From positions 992,001 to 1,056,000 of the forward strand of contig NC_013530.1 of the NCBI RefSeq assembly GCF_000024965.1: a DNA stretch of 64,000 nt. The letters are read 5' to 3'. The notes under the pieces were generated by a model. It worked only from the letters and a program-made list of their open reading frames with translations. It searched no databases and was not told the DNA's origin. Origin of the DNA: Xylanimonas cellulosilytica DSM 15894. Lineage in GTDB: Bacteria > Actinomycetota > Actinomycetes > Actinomycetales > Cellulomonadaceae. Each line of letters starts with the position of its first letter. Positions within the stretch are counted from its first letter, which is position 1. This document shows, piece by piece, positions 44,370-53,556 of the stretch. The position numbers and the translations under genes are program-made.

Positions 44370-46061
44370 GTGTCCACTGACGCCAAGTCCCCGATCCTCG
44401 AGGTCCGCGACCTCGGCGTCGAGTTCTTCGTCGACGGCGAGTGGTTGCCCGCCGCCGTGGACGTGTCCTACGACGTCCGCCCCGGTGAGGTCCTCGCCAT
44501 CGTCGGCGAGTCCGGCTCGGGCAAGACGCAGACCTCGATGTCGCTCATCGGCCTGCTGCCGCCCAACGGCCGCGCCACCGGCTCGGCCAAGCTCGCCGGG
44601 CGCGAGCTGCTGGGCCTCGGCCACAAGCAGCTCTCGAAGGTGCGCGGCAAGGACGTCGCGGTGATCTTCCAGGAGCCGATGACGGCGCTGAACCCCGTCT
44701 ACACGATCGGGTTCCAGATCGTCGAGACCCTGCGCGTGCACTTCGACATGAGCCCCAAGGCGGCCCGCGAGCGCGCCATCGAGCTGCTGCGCATGGTCGA
44801 CCTGCCCAAGCCGGAGCAGTCGGTCGACAAGTACCCGCACCAGCTCTCGGGCGGCCAGCGTCAGCGCGCCATGATCGCGCAGGCCCTGGCCTGCGAGCCC
44901 AAGCTGCTCATCGCGGACGAGCCGACGACGGCGCTGGACGTCACGGTGCAGGCCGAGATCCTCAAGCTCATGCGCGACCTGCGCCACCGTGTCGACGCCG
45001 GCATCATCCTCATCACGCACGACATGGGCGTGGTCGCGGACCTCTCGGACCGCGTCATGGTGATGCGCCACGGCAGCGTCGTCGAGTCGGGCACCGCGGA
45101 CGAGCTCTTCAACCGCCCGCAGCACCCGTACACCCAGCAGCTCCTGGACGCCGTGCCGCACCTGGGCTCGATGTCGCAGGCGGCTCCCGCCTCCGCCGTC
45201 GAGCGGGTCGAGGCCGTGCCCGCCTCCGAGGACCTCGCCCTCGAGGCGAAGGGCCTCGTCATCGAGTACCCCGCCCGTGGCCGCGTGCCCGCGTTCCGCG
45301 CCATCAACGGCATCGACCTGCACATCGGCAAGGGCGAGGTCGTGGGCCTGGTCGGCGAGTCCGGCTCGGGCAAGACGACCGTCGGCCGGGCCGCCGTCGG
45401 CCTGCTGCCCGTGGCGGAGGGCTCGTTGACGGTCAACGGCGTCGAGCTCGCCGGCATCAAGCCCAAGGACCTGCGCGCCGTGCGCCAGGACGTGTCGATC
45501 GTGTTCCAGGACCCGGGCTCTTCGCTGAACCCGCGCCTGCCCATCGGCGAGTCCATCGGCGAGCCGCTCAAGCTGCACAAGATCGCCGAGGGCGCCGAGC
45601 TCGGCAAGCGCGTCGAGGCGCTGCTCGACCACGTGAACCTGCCGCGCTCCATGCGGAACCGCTACCCGCACGAGCTGTCCGGCGGTCAGCGTCAGCGCGT
45701 CGGCATCGCCCGCGCCCTGGCCCTGTCGCCCAAGCTGCTCATCGCGGACGAGCCGACGTCGGCCCTCGACGTGTCCGTGCAGGCGCGCGTGCTCGACCTG
45801 TTCCAGGACCTGCAGCGCGAGTACGGCTTCGCGTGCCTGTTCATCTCGCACGACCTCGCCGTCGTCGAGATCCTGTCGTCGCGGATCGCCGTCATGAGCA
45901 TGGGCGACCTGGTCGAGGTCGGTCCGCGCGAGCAGATCCTGCACCACCCGCGCGAGGACTACACCCGCCGCCTGCTCTCGGCGGTCCCGGTCCCGAACCC
46001 GGCGGAGCAGAAGCTGCGCCGCGAGGAGCGCGACCGCCTCCTGGCGGCCTCCGGCCACTGA
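44370..46061 (+). CDS. Fused two-domain ATPase, DppD-DppF type (third importer)
   Basis: The 563-residue protein contains both importer ATPases in one chain. Domain 1: [52 protein letters not shown]. Domain 2 (from about residue 290): [52 protein letters not shown]. The GTG at 44370 has GGAAGG upstream. It needs its own promoter or read-through across the oppositely coded PH-domain gene. Confidence 0.95.
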   Translation: MSTDAKSPILEVRDLGVEFFVDGEWLPAAVDVSYDVRPGEVLAIVGESGSGKTQTSMSLIGLLPPNGRATGSAKLAGRELLGLGHKQLSKVRGKDVAVIFQEPMTALNPVYTIGFQIVETLRVHFDMSPKAARERAIELLRMVDLPKPEQSVDKYPHQLSGGQRQRAMIAQALACEPKLLIADEPTTALDVTVQAEILKLMRDLRHRVDAGIILITHDMGVVADLSDRVMVMRHGSVVESGTADELFNRPQHPYTQQLLDAVPHLGSMSQAAPASAVERVEAVPASEDLALEAKGLVIEYPARGRVPAFRAINGIDLHIGKGEVVGLVGESGSGKTTVGRAAVGLLPVAEGSLTVNGVELAGIKPKDLRAVRQDVSIVFQDPGSSLNPRLPIGESIGEPLKLHKIAEGAELGKRVEALLDHVNLPRSMRNRYPHELSGGQRQRVGIARALALSPKLLIADEPTSALDVSVQARVLDLFQDLQREYGFACLFISHDLAVVEILSSRIAVMSMGDLVEVGPREQILHHPREDYTRRLLSAVPVPNPAEQKLRREERDRLLAASGH

Positions 46062-46067
46062 AGGCTC

Positions 46068-46240
46068 GGTGGTTGAGCCTGTCGAAACCACCTGACCCGG
46101 TCTCCGGTGGTTGAGCCTGTCGAAACCACCTGACCCGGTCTCCGGTGGTTGAGCCTGTCGAAACCACCCGACCACCGGGGTGTGGTTTCACGGCCTCCAG
46201 CGTGGGGTGGTTTCGACAAGCTCAACCACCGGGGGTGGTT
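46068..46240. repeat. 25-bp repeats, including a 38-bp tandem array of three
   Basis: Forward copies begin at 46068, 46106 and 46144, exactly 38 bp apart, each followed by the same 13-bp tail (TGACCCGGTCTCC; absent after the third). A reverse copy with one change (GACAAGCTC) begins near 46207 and a degenerate half copy follows near 46231. They fill most of the 284-bp gap between the ATPase gene and typA. TAAGAT near 46275 could be the typA -10 box. Confidence 0.93.
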
Positions 46241-46345
46241 TCGACCACCGGTGCGTGGGTCCGTGGGTCGCGAGTAAGATGGGGACGCCCGCCGCGTGCG
46301 CGCAACTCCACCCGCGCGGAACTACCCCAAGAATCGAGACCCTAG

Positions 46346-48283
46346 ATGGCTGTGCGCTCCGACCTGCGCGTTCGTTCTGACCTGCGCAATGTCGCGATCG
46401 TCGCCCACGTCGATCATGGCAAGACCACCCTCGTCGACGCGATGCTCAAGCAGGCCGGTGCCTTCGGCGCCCACCAGCACGTCGAGGACCGGGTCATGGA
46501 CTCGGGCGACCTCGAGCGCGAGAAGGGCATCACGATCCTCGCCAAGAACACCGCGGTCCGGTACACCGGCCCGTCGGCGGCGGCGCACGGCGAGGCCGGC
46601 GGCATCACCATCAACGTCATCGACACCCCGGGCCACGCCGACTTCGGCGGTGAGGTCGAGCGCGGCCTGTCGATGGTCGACGGCGTCGTGCTGCTGGTCG
46701 ACGCGTCCGAGGGCCCGCTGCCGCAGACCCGCTTCGTGCTGCGCAAGGCGCTCGCCGCGAAGCTGCCCGTCATCGTCGTCGTGAACAAGACGGACCGCCC
46801 GGACGCGCGCATCACGGAGGTCGTGGGGGAGACGACGGACCTGCTGCTCGGCCTGGCCTCGGACCTCGCGGACGAGGTCCCGGACCTCGACCTGGACGCG
46901 ATCCTCGACGTGCCGGTCGTCTACGCGGCCGCCAAGGTGGGCGCGTCGTCGCTGGAGCAGCCGGCCGACGGCTCGGCGCCCGAGAACGACAACCTCGAGC
47001 CGCTGTTCGCGACCATCCTCGAGAAGATCCCGGCCCCGACGTACGAGGACGGCGTGCCGCTGCAGGCGCACGTCACCAACCTCGACGCGTCCCCGTTCCT
47101 GGGCCGCCTCGCGCTGCTGCGCGTCTACAACGGCACGCTGCGCAAGGGCCAGCAGGTCGCGTGGGCACGCCACGACGGGACGCTCTCGCAGGTCAAGATC
47201 ACCGAGCTGCTCGAGACGAAGGGCCTGGACCGTGTCCCGGCCGAGTCCGCAGGGCCTGGCGACATCGTCGCCGTCGCCGGCATCGCCGACATCATGATCG
47301 GCGAGACGCTCACCGACCTGAACGACCCGCGCCCGCTGCCGCTCATCACGGTCGACGACCCGGCCATCTCGATGACCGTCGGCATCAACACCTCCCCGCT
47401 GGCCGGCAAGGGCGGCAAGGGCCACAAGGTCACGGCCCGCCAGGTCAAGGACCGCCTCGACTCCGAGCTCATCGGCAACGTCTCGCTGCGCGTGCTGCCC
47501 ACCGAGCGCCCCGACGCGTGGGAAGTCCAGGGCCGCGGCGAGCTCGCGCTGGCGATCCTCGTCGAGCAGATGCGTCGCGAGGGCTTCGAGCTCACCGTCG
47601 GCAAGCCCCAGGTCGTCACCCGCACGATCGACGGCAAGGTGCACGAGCCGATGGAGCGCATGACCATCGACGTGCCCGAGGAGTACCTCGGTGCCGTCAC
47701 CCAGCTCCTCGCGCAGCGCAAGGGCCGCATGGAGACCATGTCGAACCACGGCACCGGCTGGGTCCGCATGGAGTTCATGGTTCCCGCGCGCGGCCTTATC
47801 GGCTTCCGCACCCGGTTCCTCACCGAGACCCGCGGTACCGGCATCGCCGCGTCCATCGCGGAGGGGTACGAGCCGTGGGCCGGGACCATCGAGTCGCGCA
47901 TGACCGGTTCGCTCGTCGCCGACCGCGCCGGCAAGGTGACGCCGTTCGCCATGATCAACCTGCAGGAGCGCGGCTCCTTCTTCGTCGACCCCACCCAGGA
48001 GGTCTACGAGGGCATGATCGTCGGTGAGAACTCGCGCAACGAGGACATGGACGTCAACATCACCAAGGAGAAGAAGCTCACCAACATGCGGTCGTCGACC
48101 GCGGACAACTTCGAGAACCTCATCCCGCCGCGCAAGCTCACGCTCGAGGAGTCCCTCGAGTTCGCGCAGGAGGACGAGTGCGTCGAGGTGACCCCCGAGG
48201 TGGTGCGCATCCGCAAGGTGGCCCTGGACCAGGTGGAGCGCGCCCGCGCCGCGTCCCGCGCCCGGGCCGCCTCCAAGGGCTGA
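46346..48283 (+). CDS. typA: Ribosome-associated GTPase BipA/TypA
   Basis: BipA is an EF-G-like GTPase that binds ribosomes and helps their assembly, especially under stress. The 645-residue product has G1 VAHVDHGKTTLVDAML, switch region REKGITILAKNTAV, G3 DTPGHADFGGEVERGL, G4 NKTDRPDAR, and the BipA-specific C-terminus (MTGSLVADRAGKVTPFAM, MRSSTADNFENLIPPRKL). The ATG at 46346 is the first start; the N-terminus carries a short VRSDLRVRSDL repeat before the GTPase domain. Confidence 0.96.
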   Translation: MAVRSDLRVRSDLRNVAIVAHVDHGKTTLVDAMLKQAGAFGAHQHVEDRVMDSGDLEREKGITILAKNTAVRYTGPSAAAHGEAGGITINVIDTPGHADFGGEVERGLSMVDGVVLLVDASEGPLPQTRFVLRKALAAKLPVIVVVNKTDRPDARITEVVGETTDLLLGLASDLADEVPDLDLDAILDVPVVYAAAKVGASSLEQPADGSAPENDNLEPLFATILEKIPAPTYEDGVPLQAHVTNLDASPFLGRLALLRVYNGTLRKGQQVAWARHDGTLSQVKITELLETKGLDRVPAESAGPGDIVAVAGIADIMIGETLTDLNDPRPLPLITVDDPAISMTVGINTSPLAGKGGKGHKVTARQVKDRLDSELIGNVSLRVLPTERPDAWEVQGRGELALAILVEQMRREGFELTVGKPQVVTRTIDGKVHEPMERMTIDVPEEYLGAVTQLLAQRKGRMETMSNHGTGWVRMEFMVPARGLIGFRTRFLTETRGTGIAASIAEGYEPWAGTIESRMTGSLVADRAGKVTPFAMINLQERGSFFVDPTQEVYEGMIVGENSRNEDMDVNITKEKKLTNMRSSTADNFENLIPPRKLTLEESLEFAQEDECVEVTPEVVRIRKVALDQVERARAASRARAASKG

Positions 48284-48316
48284 CTCCGTTCGGCGGAAGC
48301 TCGCAGTGGCAGAGAT

Positions 48317-48356
48317 GACGGGGGACGACGTCGTGCGCACGACGTCGTCCCCCGTC
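48317..48356. terminator. Perfect 40-bp palindrome after typA
   Basis: The 40 bases from 48317 to 48356 are exactly self-complementary, centred at 48336/48337, with outer arm GACGGGGGACGACGTCGT. In RNA it gives a very stable stem of about 17 bp. It lies 33 bases after the typA stop and just before the chosen mshB start, so a terminator is the simplest reading. Confidence 0.8.
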
Positions 48357-48359
48357 GTC

Positions 48360-49541
48360 GTGTCCGCGTCGCGTCCCCGGCCGCAGCGGCTCGCTCGGGG
48401 GGTGCTGGCGGTGCACGCACATCCCGACGACGAGACGCTGTCGACCGGGGCGCTGCTCGCGACCTGCGCGGCGTGGGGGGTGCCCGCCCTCGTCGTGACG
48501 TGCACCCGCGGTGAGCGCGGGGAGGTTCTCGCGCTCCCGGGCACGACGTCGGAAGGCCTCGCCCACCTCGAGGGTGACGGCCCGGCGCTCGCCGCCCACC
48601 GCGAGCGCGAGCTCGCCGCAGCCCTCACCGCGCTCGGCGGCGGCACCCCGGCCGCGATCACCCACTGCTACCTGGACACGGAGGCCCTCGCGTCGCCCGC
48701 GTCGCCCGCGTCCCCCGCAGAGTTGTCAGGCGGTGGCGGGTCCATAGCCCTGCGTGCCTCTGACAGGTCCGAGAGGTTCGAGGACTCCGGGATGGTGTGG
48801 GTCGCCCCGGGCGTGGCCGGTCCCGATCCGGCCGTGCCGGCCGGGTTCGCCGTCGTACCGCTCGACGACGCCGCCGGGCGCCTGGCGCGCCTGATCCGGG
48901 AGGTGCGCCCGTCGGTCGTCGCGACGTACGAGGCCGGCGGCGGGTACGGGCACCCCGACCACGTCCGGGCGCACCAGGTCGCCGCGCGCGCCGTCGCGCT
49001 CGCCGCAGACCCCGCGTTCGACGTCGCGGCCGCCGACACCGCCGACGACGCAACGGTTCCCGACGACGCAGCGACGCCCGACGACGTCACGGTTCCCGAC
49101 GGCGCAGCCGGGCGCGGCCGCGCGCTCGTGCCCTGGGCGGCCGAGCTGTGGGTCCGGGTCGCGGCGGCCGGCGAGCTGCGCCGGGAGCGGGCCGCGCTGG
49201 CCGGGCATCCCGGGGCGCGGGCGCTCGCGGACGCGACCGGGCTGACGTTCCCCGCCGCGGAGGAGGCGTTGCCCCCCGTCGCGCGCGACGACGCGGCGAT
49301 CGCGGCCCTTGCCGTCGCCGGTCGGGTCGTCGAGGTCGACGTGGCGCCCGTGCTCGGCGACGTCGTCGCGGCACTGCGGGCGCACGCCACCCAGGTGCAG
49401 CACGCCCGGGCGCTCGACCCGTCGCGCGACCAGAGTCCGGACCGACGGCTGCTGGGGTGGTACGCGCTGTCCAACGGCGTGCTGGCCCCGATCGGGCGGG
49501 CGGAGACGTATCAGGTGGTCGTCGCGGCCGAGGCCCCGTGA
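48360..49541 (+). CDS. mshB: MshB-like GlcNAc-Ins deacetylase of mycothiol synthesis
   Basis: MshB deacetylates N-acetylglucosaminyl-inositol in mycothiol synthesis. The product (393 residues from GTG 48360) belongs to the PIG-L/LmbE family: the zinc motif LAVHAHPDDETLSTG (His21, Asp24), TCTRGERGEVLA, FEDSGMVW and YEAGGGYGHPDHVRAHQV. An acidic, repetitive insert (about 235-262, with ATVPDDAATPDDVTVPD) breaks the C-terminal part. The frame is open from GTG 48306, but that would translate the whole 40-bp palindrome, so the later start is preferred. MshB and the related Mca are hard to separate; the RFEDSGM and inositol-type motifs favour MshB. Confidence 0.85.
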   Translation: MSASRPRPQRLARGVLAVHAHPDDETLSTGALLATCAAWGVPALVVTCTRGERGEVLALPGTTSEGLAHLEGDGPALAAHRERELAAALTALGGGTPAAITHCYLDTEALASPASPASPAELSGGGGSIALRASDRSERFEDSGMVWVAPGVAGPDPAVPAGFAVVPLDDAAGRLARLIREVRPSVVATYEAGGGYGHPDHVRAHQVAARAVALAADPAFDVAAADTADDATVPDDAATPDDVTVPDGAAGRGRALVPWAAELWVRVAAAGELRRERAALAGHPGARALADATGLTFPAAEEALPPVARDDAAIAALAVAGRVVEVDVAPVLGDVVAALRAHATQVQHARALDPSRDQSPDRRLLGWYALSNGVLAPIGRAETYQVVVAAEAP

Positions 49542-49560
49542 CCTCGGTAGGCTCGGCCGG

Positions 49561-50013
49561 GTGAGCGACCCCTTCCAGTTCCCCGACCCCGTGGGTCGCG
49601 TCCCCGAGCCGTCGGCACGCGCCACGCCCGCCCGGCCGGGTCTCGCGCGCACGGTGTGGCGGGTGGTCCTGGCCGCCGCGCTCGGGGTGGCGGTCGCCGC
49701 CCTCGGGACGGCCACGCACCGGACGCTCTGGCAGGACCTGCCGGTCGGACTCGTCATCGCGCTGGCACTCACGGCGTCGACGGCGCTGCTGTGCCGGGCG
49801 TGGTCCGGGCTCGCCACCCTCGCGGCCGCAGGGGCCGGGTGGGTGATCGCGATGCAGGTGCTCTCGCCCCAGGGAGCCGGTGGGGACGTGCTGGTCACCG
49901 ACCCGGGAGCCGCGATCCCCGCGTCCTGGGCCGGCGTCGCCTGGACCTGGGGTGGCATCGTCGTGATCGGTATCGTCGCGTTCCTGCCACGCCGCTGGTT
50001 CGTCAGCCGCTGA
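49561..50013 (+). CDS. Small four-helix membrane protein, DUF6113-like
   Basis: The 150-residue protein has a 30-residue Pro/Arg-rich N-terminus and four hydrophobic segments (for example VVLAAALGVAVAALGTAT and GLVIALALTASTALLC). It ends WFVSR with no C-terminal domain. Similar small proteins follow mshB in other actinobacteria, as far as I recall. TAGGCT (49548-49553) lies seven bases before the GTG, a leaderless layout. Function unknown. Confidence 0.8.
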   Translation: MSDPFQFPDPVGRVPEPSARATPARPGLARTVWRVVLAAALGVAVAALGTATHRTLWQDLPVGLVIALALTASTALLCRAWSGLATLAAAGAGWVIAMQVLSPQGAGGDVLVTDPGAAIPASWAGVAWTWGGIVVIGIVAFLPRRWFVSR

Positions 50014-50269
50014 GCCGGGCGCCCGTGACCGGGCATCCGTGAGCCGGGCGCCGTAGCGCCGACCGTCGCGGCGCCGAACCTCCGCCGAACCTCCACGCCT
50101 GCCAGCGCCGGGCGGCGGTCGTCGCACCGGGCCTCGCGCGTAGGATTCCCAGGTGCGCGGCCGGTCCTCCCGGCGCCCCGCGCACACCCTCAGGCACCAC
50201 CCCCAGGCACACCTCTCACGGCTGCCGATCAGCGCAGTCGTCACCCGAGACCCGCACGGAGCGAACTCG

Positions 50270-52600
50270 ATGGGCCAGCCGACCGAGCGCGACAACGCGC
50301 CCGAGCCGAACACCTCCGGCAGCGCCGACGCGCCGGCTCCCCAGACCCCCGCCGCTGACGCGCCGGCTCCCGAGGCGCCCGCTGCCGGCAAGCCGCCCGC
50401 CGAGCCGCCCGCCGAGCCGTCCGCCGCCGAGCCTCCCGCCGAGCCGTCCGCGGCCAGCAAGCCGTCCGCCGAGGCCCCCGCCGCCGGTCCGTCGGTCCTC
50501 GACCCGGAGGAGGCGGAGGTGCCCTACGTCCCGCCCGTCAGGGCCTACGAGCGCCCCCGGATCAGCTACCGTCCGCCGACCGAGACCGTCTCGCCCGCCA
50601 CCCAGGCGCTCCCGGTCGTCGTCGGGCAGGTGGCGATGCCCGCCTCAGCCCAGAGGGCGACGCCGGTTGCCGCGACCCGCCCGACGACGCCGACGCCGTA
50701 TCCCGGTGCCGTCGGCCGACCGGGCGCGGACGAGACCACGCGGCTCCCGGTGACGCCGCCGGTCGTCCACCCGCCTGCGGCGACGTTCGCCGGCACCCCG
50801 CTCGGCACGGTGACCGCTCCCGGTGCCGACCCCAGCGGGCTCGGCGGTGCAGGGACCGACCACCCGCTCGGCGGGCTCGTCGGTGACGGGCAGCCGTCCC
50901 GCGCCCCGAGGGCCCTGCTCATGGTCGGCGGCGTCGTCGTCGTGCTGGCGGGCCTGTTCACCGGTGCGCAGTGGTTCTACGCGGACAAGGTGCCCGCGGA
51001 CACGCACGTCGCGGGCGTCGACATCGGCGGGCTGTCGACGGCCGAGGCCGTCGACCAGCTCACCGCAGGACTCGCCCCGCGGGCCCGGGAGCCGATGCAG
51101 ATCACGGCCGGTGAGGCCCAGACCACTCTCGACCCGGCCGCCGCGGGCCTCGCGCTCGACGCGGAGGGCACGGTCGCGCAGCTCACCGGGTTCTCGATGA
51201 GCCCTGGCCGTCTGTGGTCCCACCTCGTCGGCGGTACCGACGTCGACCCCGTCCTCGCGGTCGACCGCACCGTGCTCGACGAGGCCGTCGCCGGCCTGGT
51301 CGAGGGCCTCGCCGTCGCGCCCGTCGACGGCACCGTCGCCTTCACCGACGGCGTCCCGGTCGCCACCCCGGCCGTCGACGGCAGCATGGTGTCCGCGGAA
51401 GCCGCCACCGAGGTGCTCACCACGCAGTGGCTCGCGCAACCTGGCCCGTACGACCTGCCCACCGAGCCGGTGGCCCCCGAGATCACGCAGGAGGAGACGG
51501 ACGCGGCGCTGGCGAAGGCGCAGCAGATCGTCGCCGGACCGGTGACCGTGCAGGTCGGCGACCAGCACCCCGAGCTGCCCGCGGAGACGCTCGCGGCCGT
51601 CACCTCGTTCCAGCCGGTCGACGGGGACCTCCAGGTCACGCTCGACGGCGCGGCGCTGGTCACCGGCGTCGTCGACCGGACGATGGACCTGCTCACGGAG
51701 CCCGACGACGCACACTTCGAGTTCCAGGGTGGACGGCCCGTGATCGTGGGCGGGGAGCCGGGCACCACGCTCGACCCGGCCGCCGTGGCGACCGCCGTGC
51801 AGACGGCCGCGCTCGGCACCGACCGCACCGCACCCGTCGAGCTGGTCCAGCGGGACCCGGACCAGACCCGGGCCGCCCTGGAGGCGCTCGGCGTCACCGA
51901 GGTGGTCTCCACCTTCTCGACGCCGCTGACGCGCGAGCCGGTGCGCACGGAGAACCTGCGCCGCGGCGCCGAGCTGGTCACGGGCACGCTGATCCGGCCG
52001 GGGGAGACCTTCTCGCTGATCGACACCCTGAGCCCGATCGACGCGTCGAACGGCTTCCGCGCGGCCGGGGTGATCAACAACGGCATCCACACCGAGGGCA
52101 TGGGCGGCGGCCTGTCCCAGATGGCGACGACGACGTACAACGCCGGGTTCTTCGCCGGCTTCGAGGACGTCGAGCACCGCCCGCACACGGTGCACTTCCA
52201 GCGGTACCCGGCGGGCCGGGAGGCGACGATCTTCGTCGGCTCGCTGGACATGAGGTTCAAGAACACCTCGCCGTACGGCGCCGTCATGCAGTCCTGGATC
52301 TCGGACGGCCAGCTGCACGTGCAGGTCTGGTCCACCAAGCACTTCCGGGTCGAGACGTCGGCGTCGAGCCGCCGCAACCTCGCGCCGACGACGACGGTGT
52401 ACAGCACGAACGCGAACTGCGCCGCCTACCCGGGCGGTGAGGGTGGCTTCTCGATCACGAACTACCGCAAGGTGTACGACCCGGCGGACACGCTCGTCAT
52501 CGACGAGTCGTACACGTGGACCTACCGCCCGGACAACCCGGTGGTGTGCTCTGCGCCGCCGGGGCAAGAGCCTGCGGACGACTCCGCCGGGGGGCAGTGA
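50270..52600 (+). CDS. VanW-family envelope protein with peptidoglycan-binding-like domains
   Basis: The 776-residue protein has a cytoplasmic Pro/Ala/Glu-rich region (about 1-210, with repeated PPAEPSAAEPPAEPSAA), one membrane helix (about 214-236), two YoaR-like domains (about 240-560, DTHVAGVDIGGLSTAEAVDQL and a second GGRPVIVGGEPGTTLDP) and a C-terminal VanW domain (FSTPLTREPVRTENLRRGAE, GVINNGIHTEGMGGGLSQM). It should face the cell wall. The ATG at 50270 has CGGAG upstream; a leaderless GTG at 50153, seven bases after TAGGAT, would add 39 residues. Confidence 0.88.
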   Translation: MGQPTERDNAPEPNTSGSADAPAPQTPAADAPAPEAPAAGKPPAEPPAEPSAAEPPAEPSAASKPSAEAPAAGPSVLDPEEAEVPYVPPVRAYERPRISYRPPTETVSPATQALPVVVGQVAMPASAQRATPVAATRPTTPTPYPGAVGRPGADETTRLPVTPPVVHPPAATFAGTPLGTVTAPGADPSGLGGAGTDHPLGGLVGDGQPSRAPRALLMVGGVVVVLAGLFTGAQWFYADKVPADTHVAGVDIGGLSTAEAVDQLTAGLAPRAREPMQITAGEAQTTLDPAAAGLALDAEGTVAQLTGFSMSPGRLWSHLVGGTDVDPVLAVDRTVLDEAVAGLVEGLAVAPVDGTVAFTDGVPVATPAVDGSMVSAEAATEVLTTQWLAQPGPYDLPTEPVAPEITQEETDAALAKAQQIVAGPVTVQVGDQHPELPAETLAAVTSFQPVDGDLQVTLDGAALVTGVVDRTMDLLTEPDDAHFEFQGGRPVIVGGEPGTTLDPAAVATAVQTAALGTDRTAPVELVQRDPDQTRAALEALGVTEVVSTFSTPLTREPVRTENLRRGAELVTGTLIRPGETFSLIDTLSPIDASNGFRAAGVINNGIHTEGMGGGLSQMATTTYNAGFFAGFEDVEHRPHTVHFQRYPAGREATIFVGSLDMRFKNTSPYGAVMQSWISDGQLHVQVWSTKHFRVETSASSRRNLAPTTTVYSTNANCAAYPGGEGGFSITNYRKVYDPADTLVIDESYTWTYRPDNPVVCSAPPGQEPADDSAGGQ

Positions 52601-53556
52601 TGCTGGGTCGTTCGGAGCGGGAGTCGCCCGCGCACGCCACCCTCGCCGCCGAGCTGGGCGGCTGGTCACGCCTCGTCGAGCCCGACGCGCCCGCGGCCAC
52701 CACGCTGCCCACGACGCCGGCCGGCTCGCAGCCCGGAGACCTGCTCGGCGGGGGTGCGGGTGAGCCTGGCGGCCCGCCCGCGCTGGAGCTGCTGGACCTC
52801 GGCACGAACGCCGACACCCTCGCGACGGTCGCGAGCATCGCCGGGCTCGCCGCCGTCGTGCACCTGGGCCACCCGGAGCAGCCCGCCCCGGCGCTCGAGG
52901 AGGCCCTGCTCGCGGGCGACCCGTCCCTGATGCTCACCGCGGCTGTCCCGGTGCGGACGCAGTGGGTGTGGGCCGGTCGTCCGGGAGCGAGCGGCGGCGC
53001 CGTCGTCATCGACGAGGCCGGGCTGCGCGACTGCCGTGACGTGCTGCGCACCCTGGGGGTGAGCCCGCGGCTGGTGCCCACCCGCACCCCGGTCGCCGAG
53101 CGTGCGGAGATCGCCGGGCCTGACGGGTCGCTGGTGGTGGAGCGTCCGCGCGTGCCCGCCGGGCTGGTGGAGCTCGCGGGCTCCGAGCGCCTGAGCGACC
53201 TGCCGCCCGTCTGGTACGGCCTGCTGGAGTCGCGGGCCGCCTGGCCGCGGTACGCCGGCCCCGCACAGGTGTGGCTCGCGTTCGGCCCGTACGACGACCA
53301 CCGCGGTTCCCTGCAGCCGACGCTCGCCGTGATCGCCGACGCCGGCATCGACCTGCAGCACCTGCGCTCCCACCCGTCGGCGCGGGGGCCGCACGTGTTC
53401 TTCACGTCCTTCCTGTGCCCGCGGGTCGAGGTGCTGGACACGCTCGGCACCGACCTGGACGCGCGGGGCATCGCCTACCGCGTGCTTGCCGTCCTGCCCG
53501 GGGAGGGCTTCGTGCCCGGCCCGGCCGCGCTCGCCCCGCGGTGGTCGGGCGCGTGA
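52600..53556 (+). CDS. ACT-domain-like protein upstream of pheA-tyrA
   Basis: I do not know a named family for this 318-residue protein. The first 190 residues are acidic and Pro/Ala-rich with no motif I recognise. The C-terminal part, LAFGPYDDHRGSLQPTLAVI, ADAGIDLQHLRSHPSARGPH and VFFTSF then YRVLAVLPGEGF, follows the ACT domain pattern of prephenate dehydratase (GSL...L..F...GINL..I.SRP, then K/RVLG.YP). Its ATG overlaps the VanW stop by one base and its stop overlaps the pheA start, so it is translated with pheA and tyrA. It may bind an aromatic amino acid and regulate one of them. Confidence 0.8.
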   Translation: MLGRSERESPAHATLAAELGGWSRLVEPDAPAATTLPTTPAGSQPGDLLGGGAGEPGGPPALELLDLGTNADTLATVASIAGLAAVVHLGHPEQPAPALEEALLAGDPSLMLTAAVPVRTQWVWAGRPGASGGAVVIDEAGLRDCRDVLRTLGVSPRLVPTRTPVAERAEIAGPDGSLVVERPRVPAGLVELAGSERLSDLPPVWYGLLESRAAWPRYAGPAQVWLAFGPYDDHRGSLQPTLAVIADAGIDLQHLRSHPSARGPHVFFTSFLCPRVEVLDTLGTDLDARGIAYRVLAVLPGEGFVPGPAALAPRWSGA

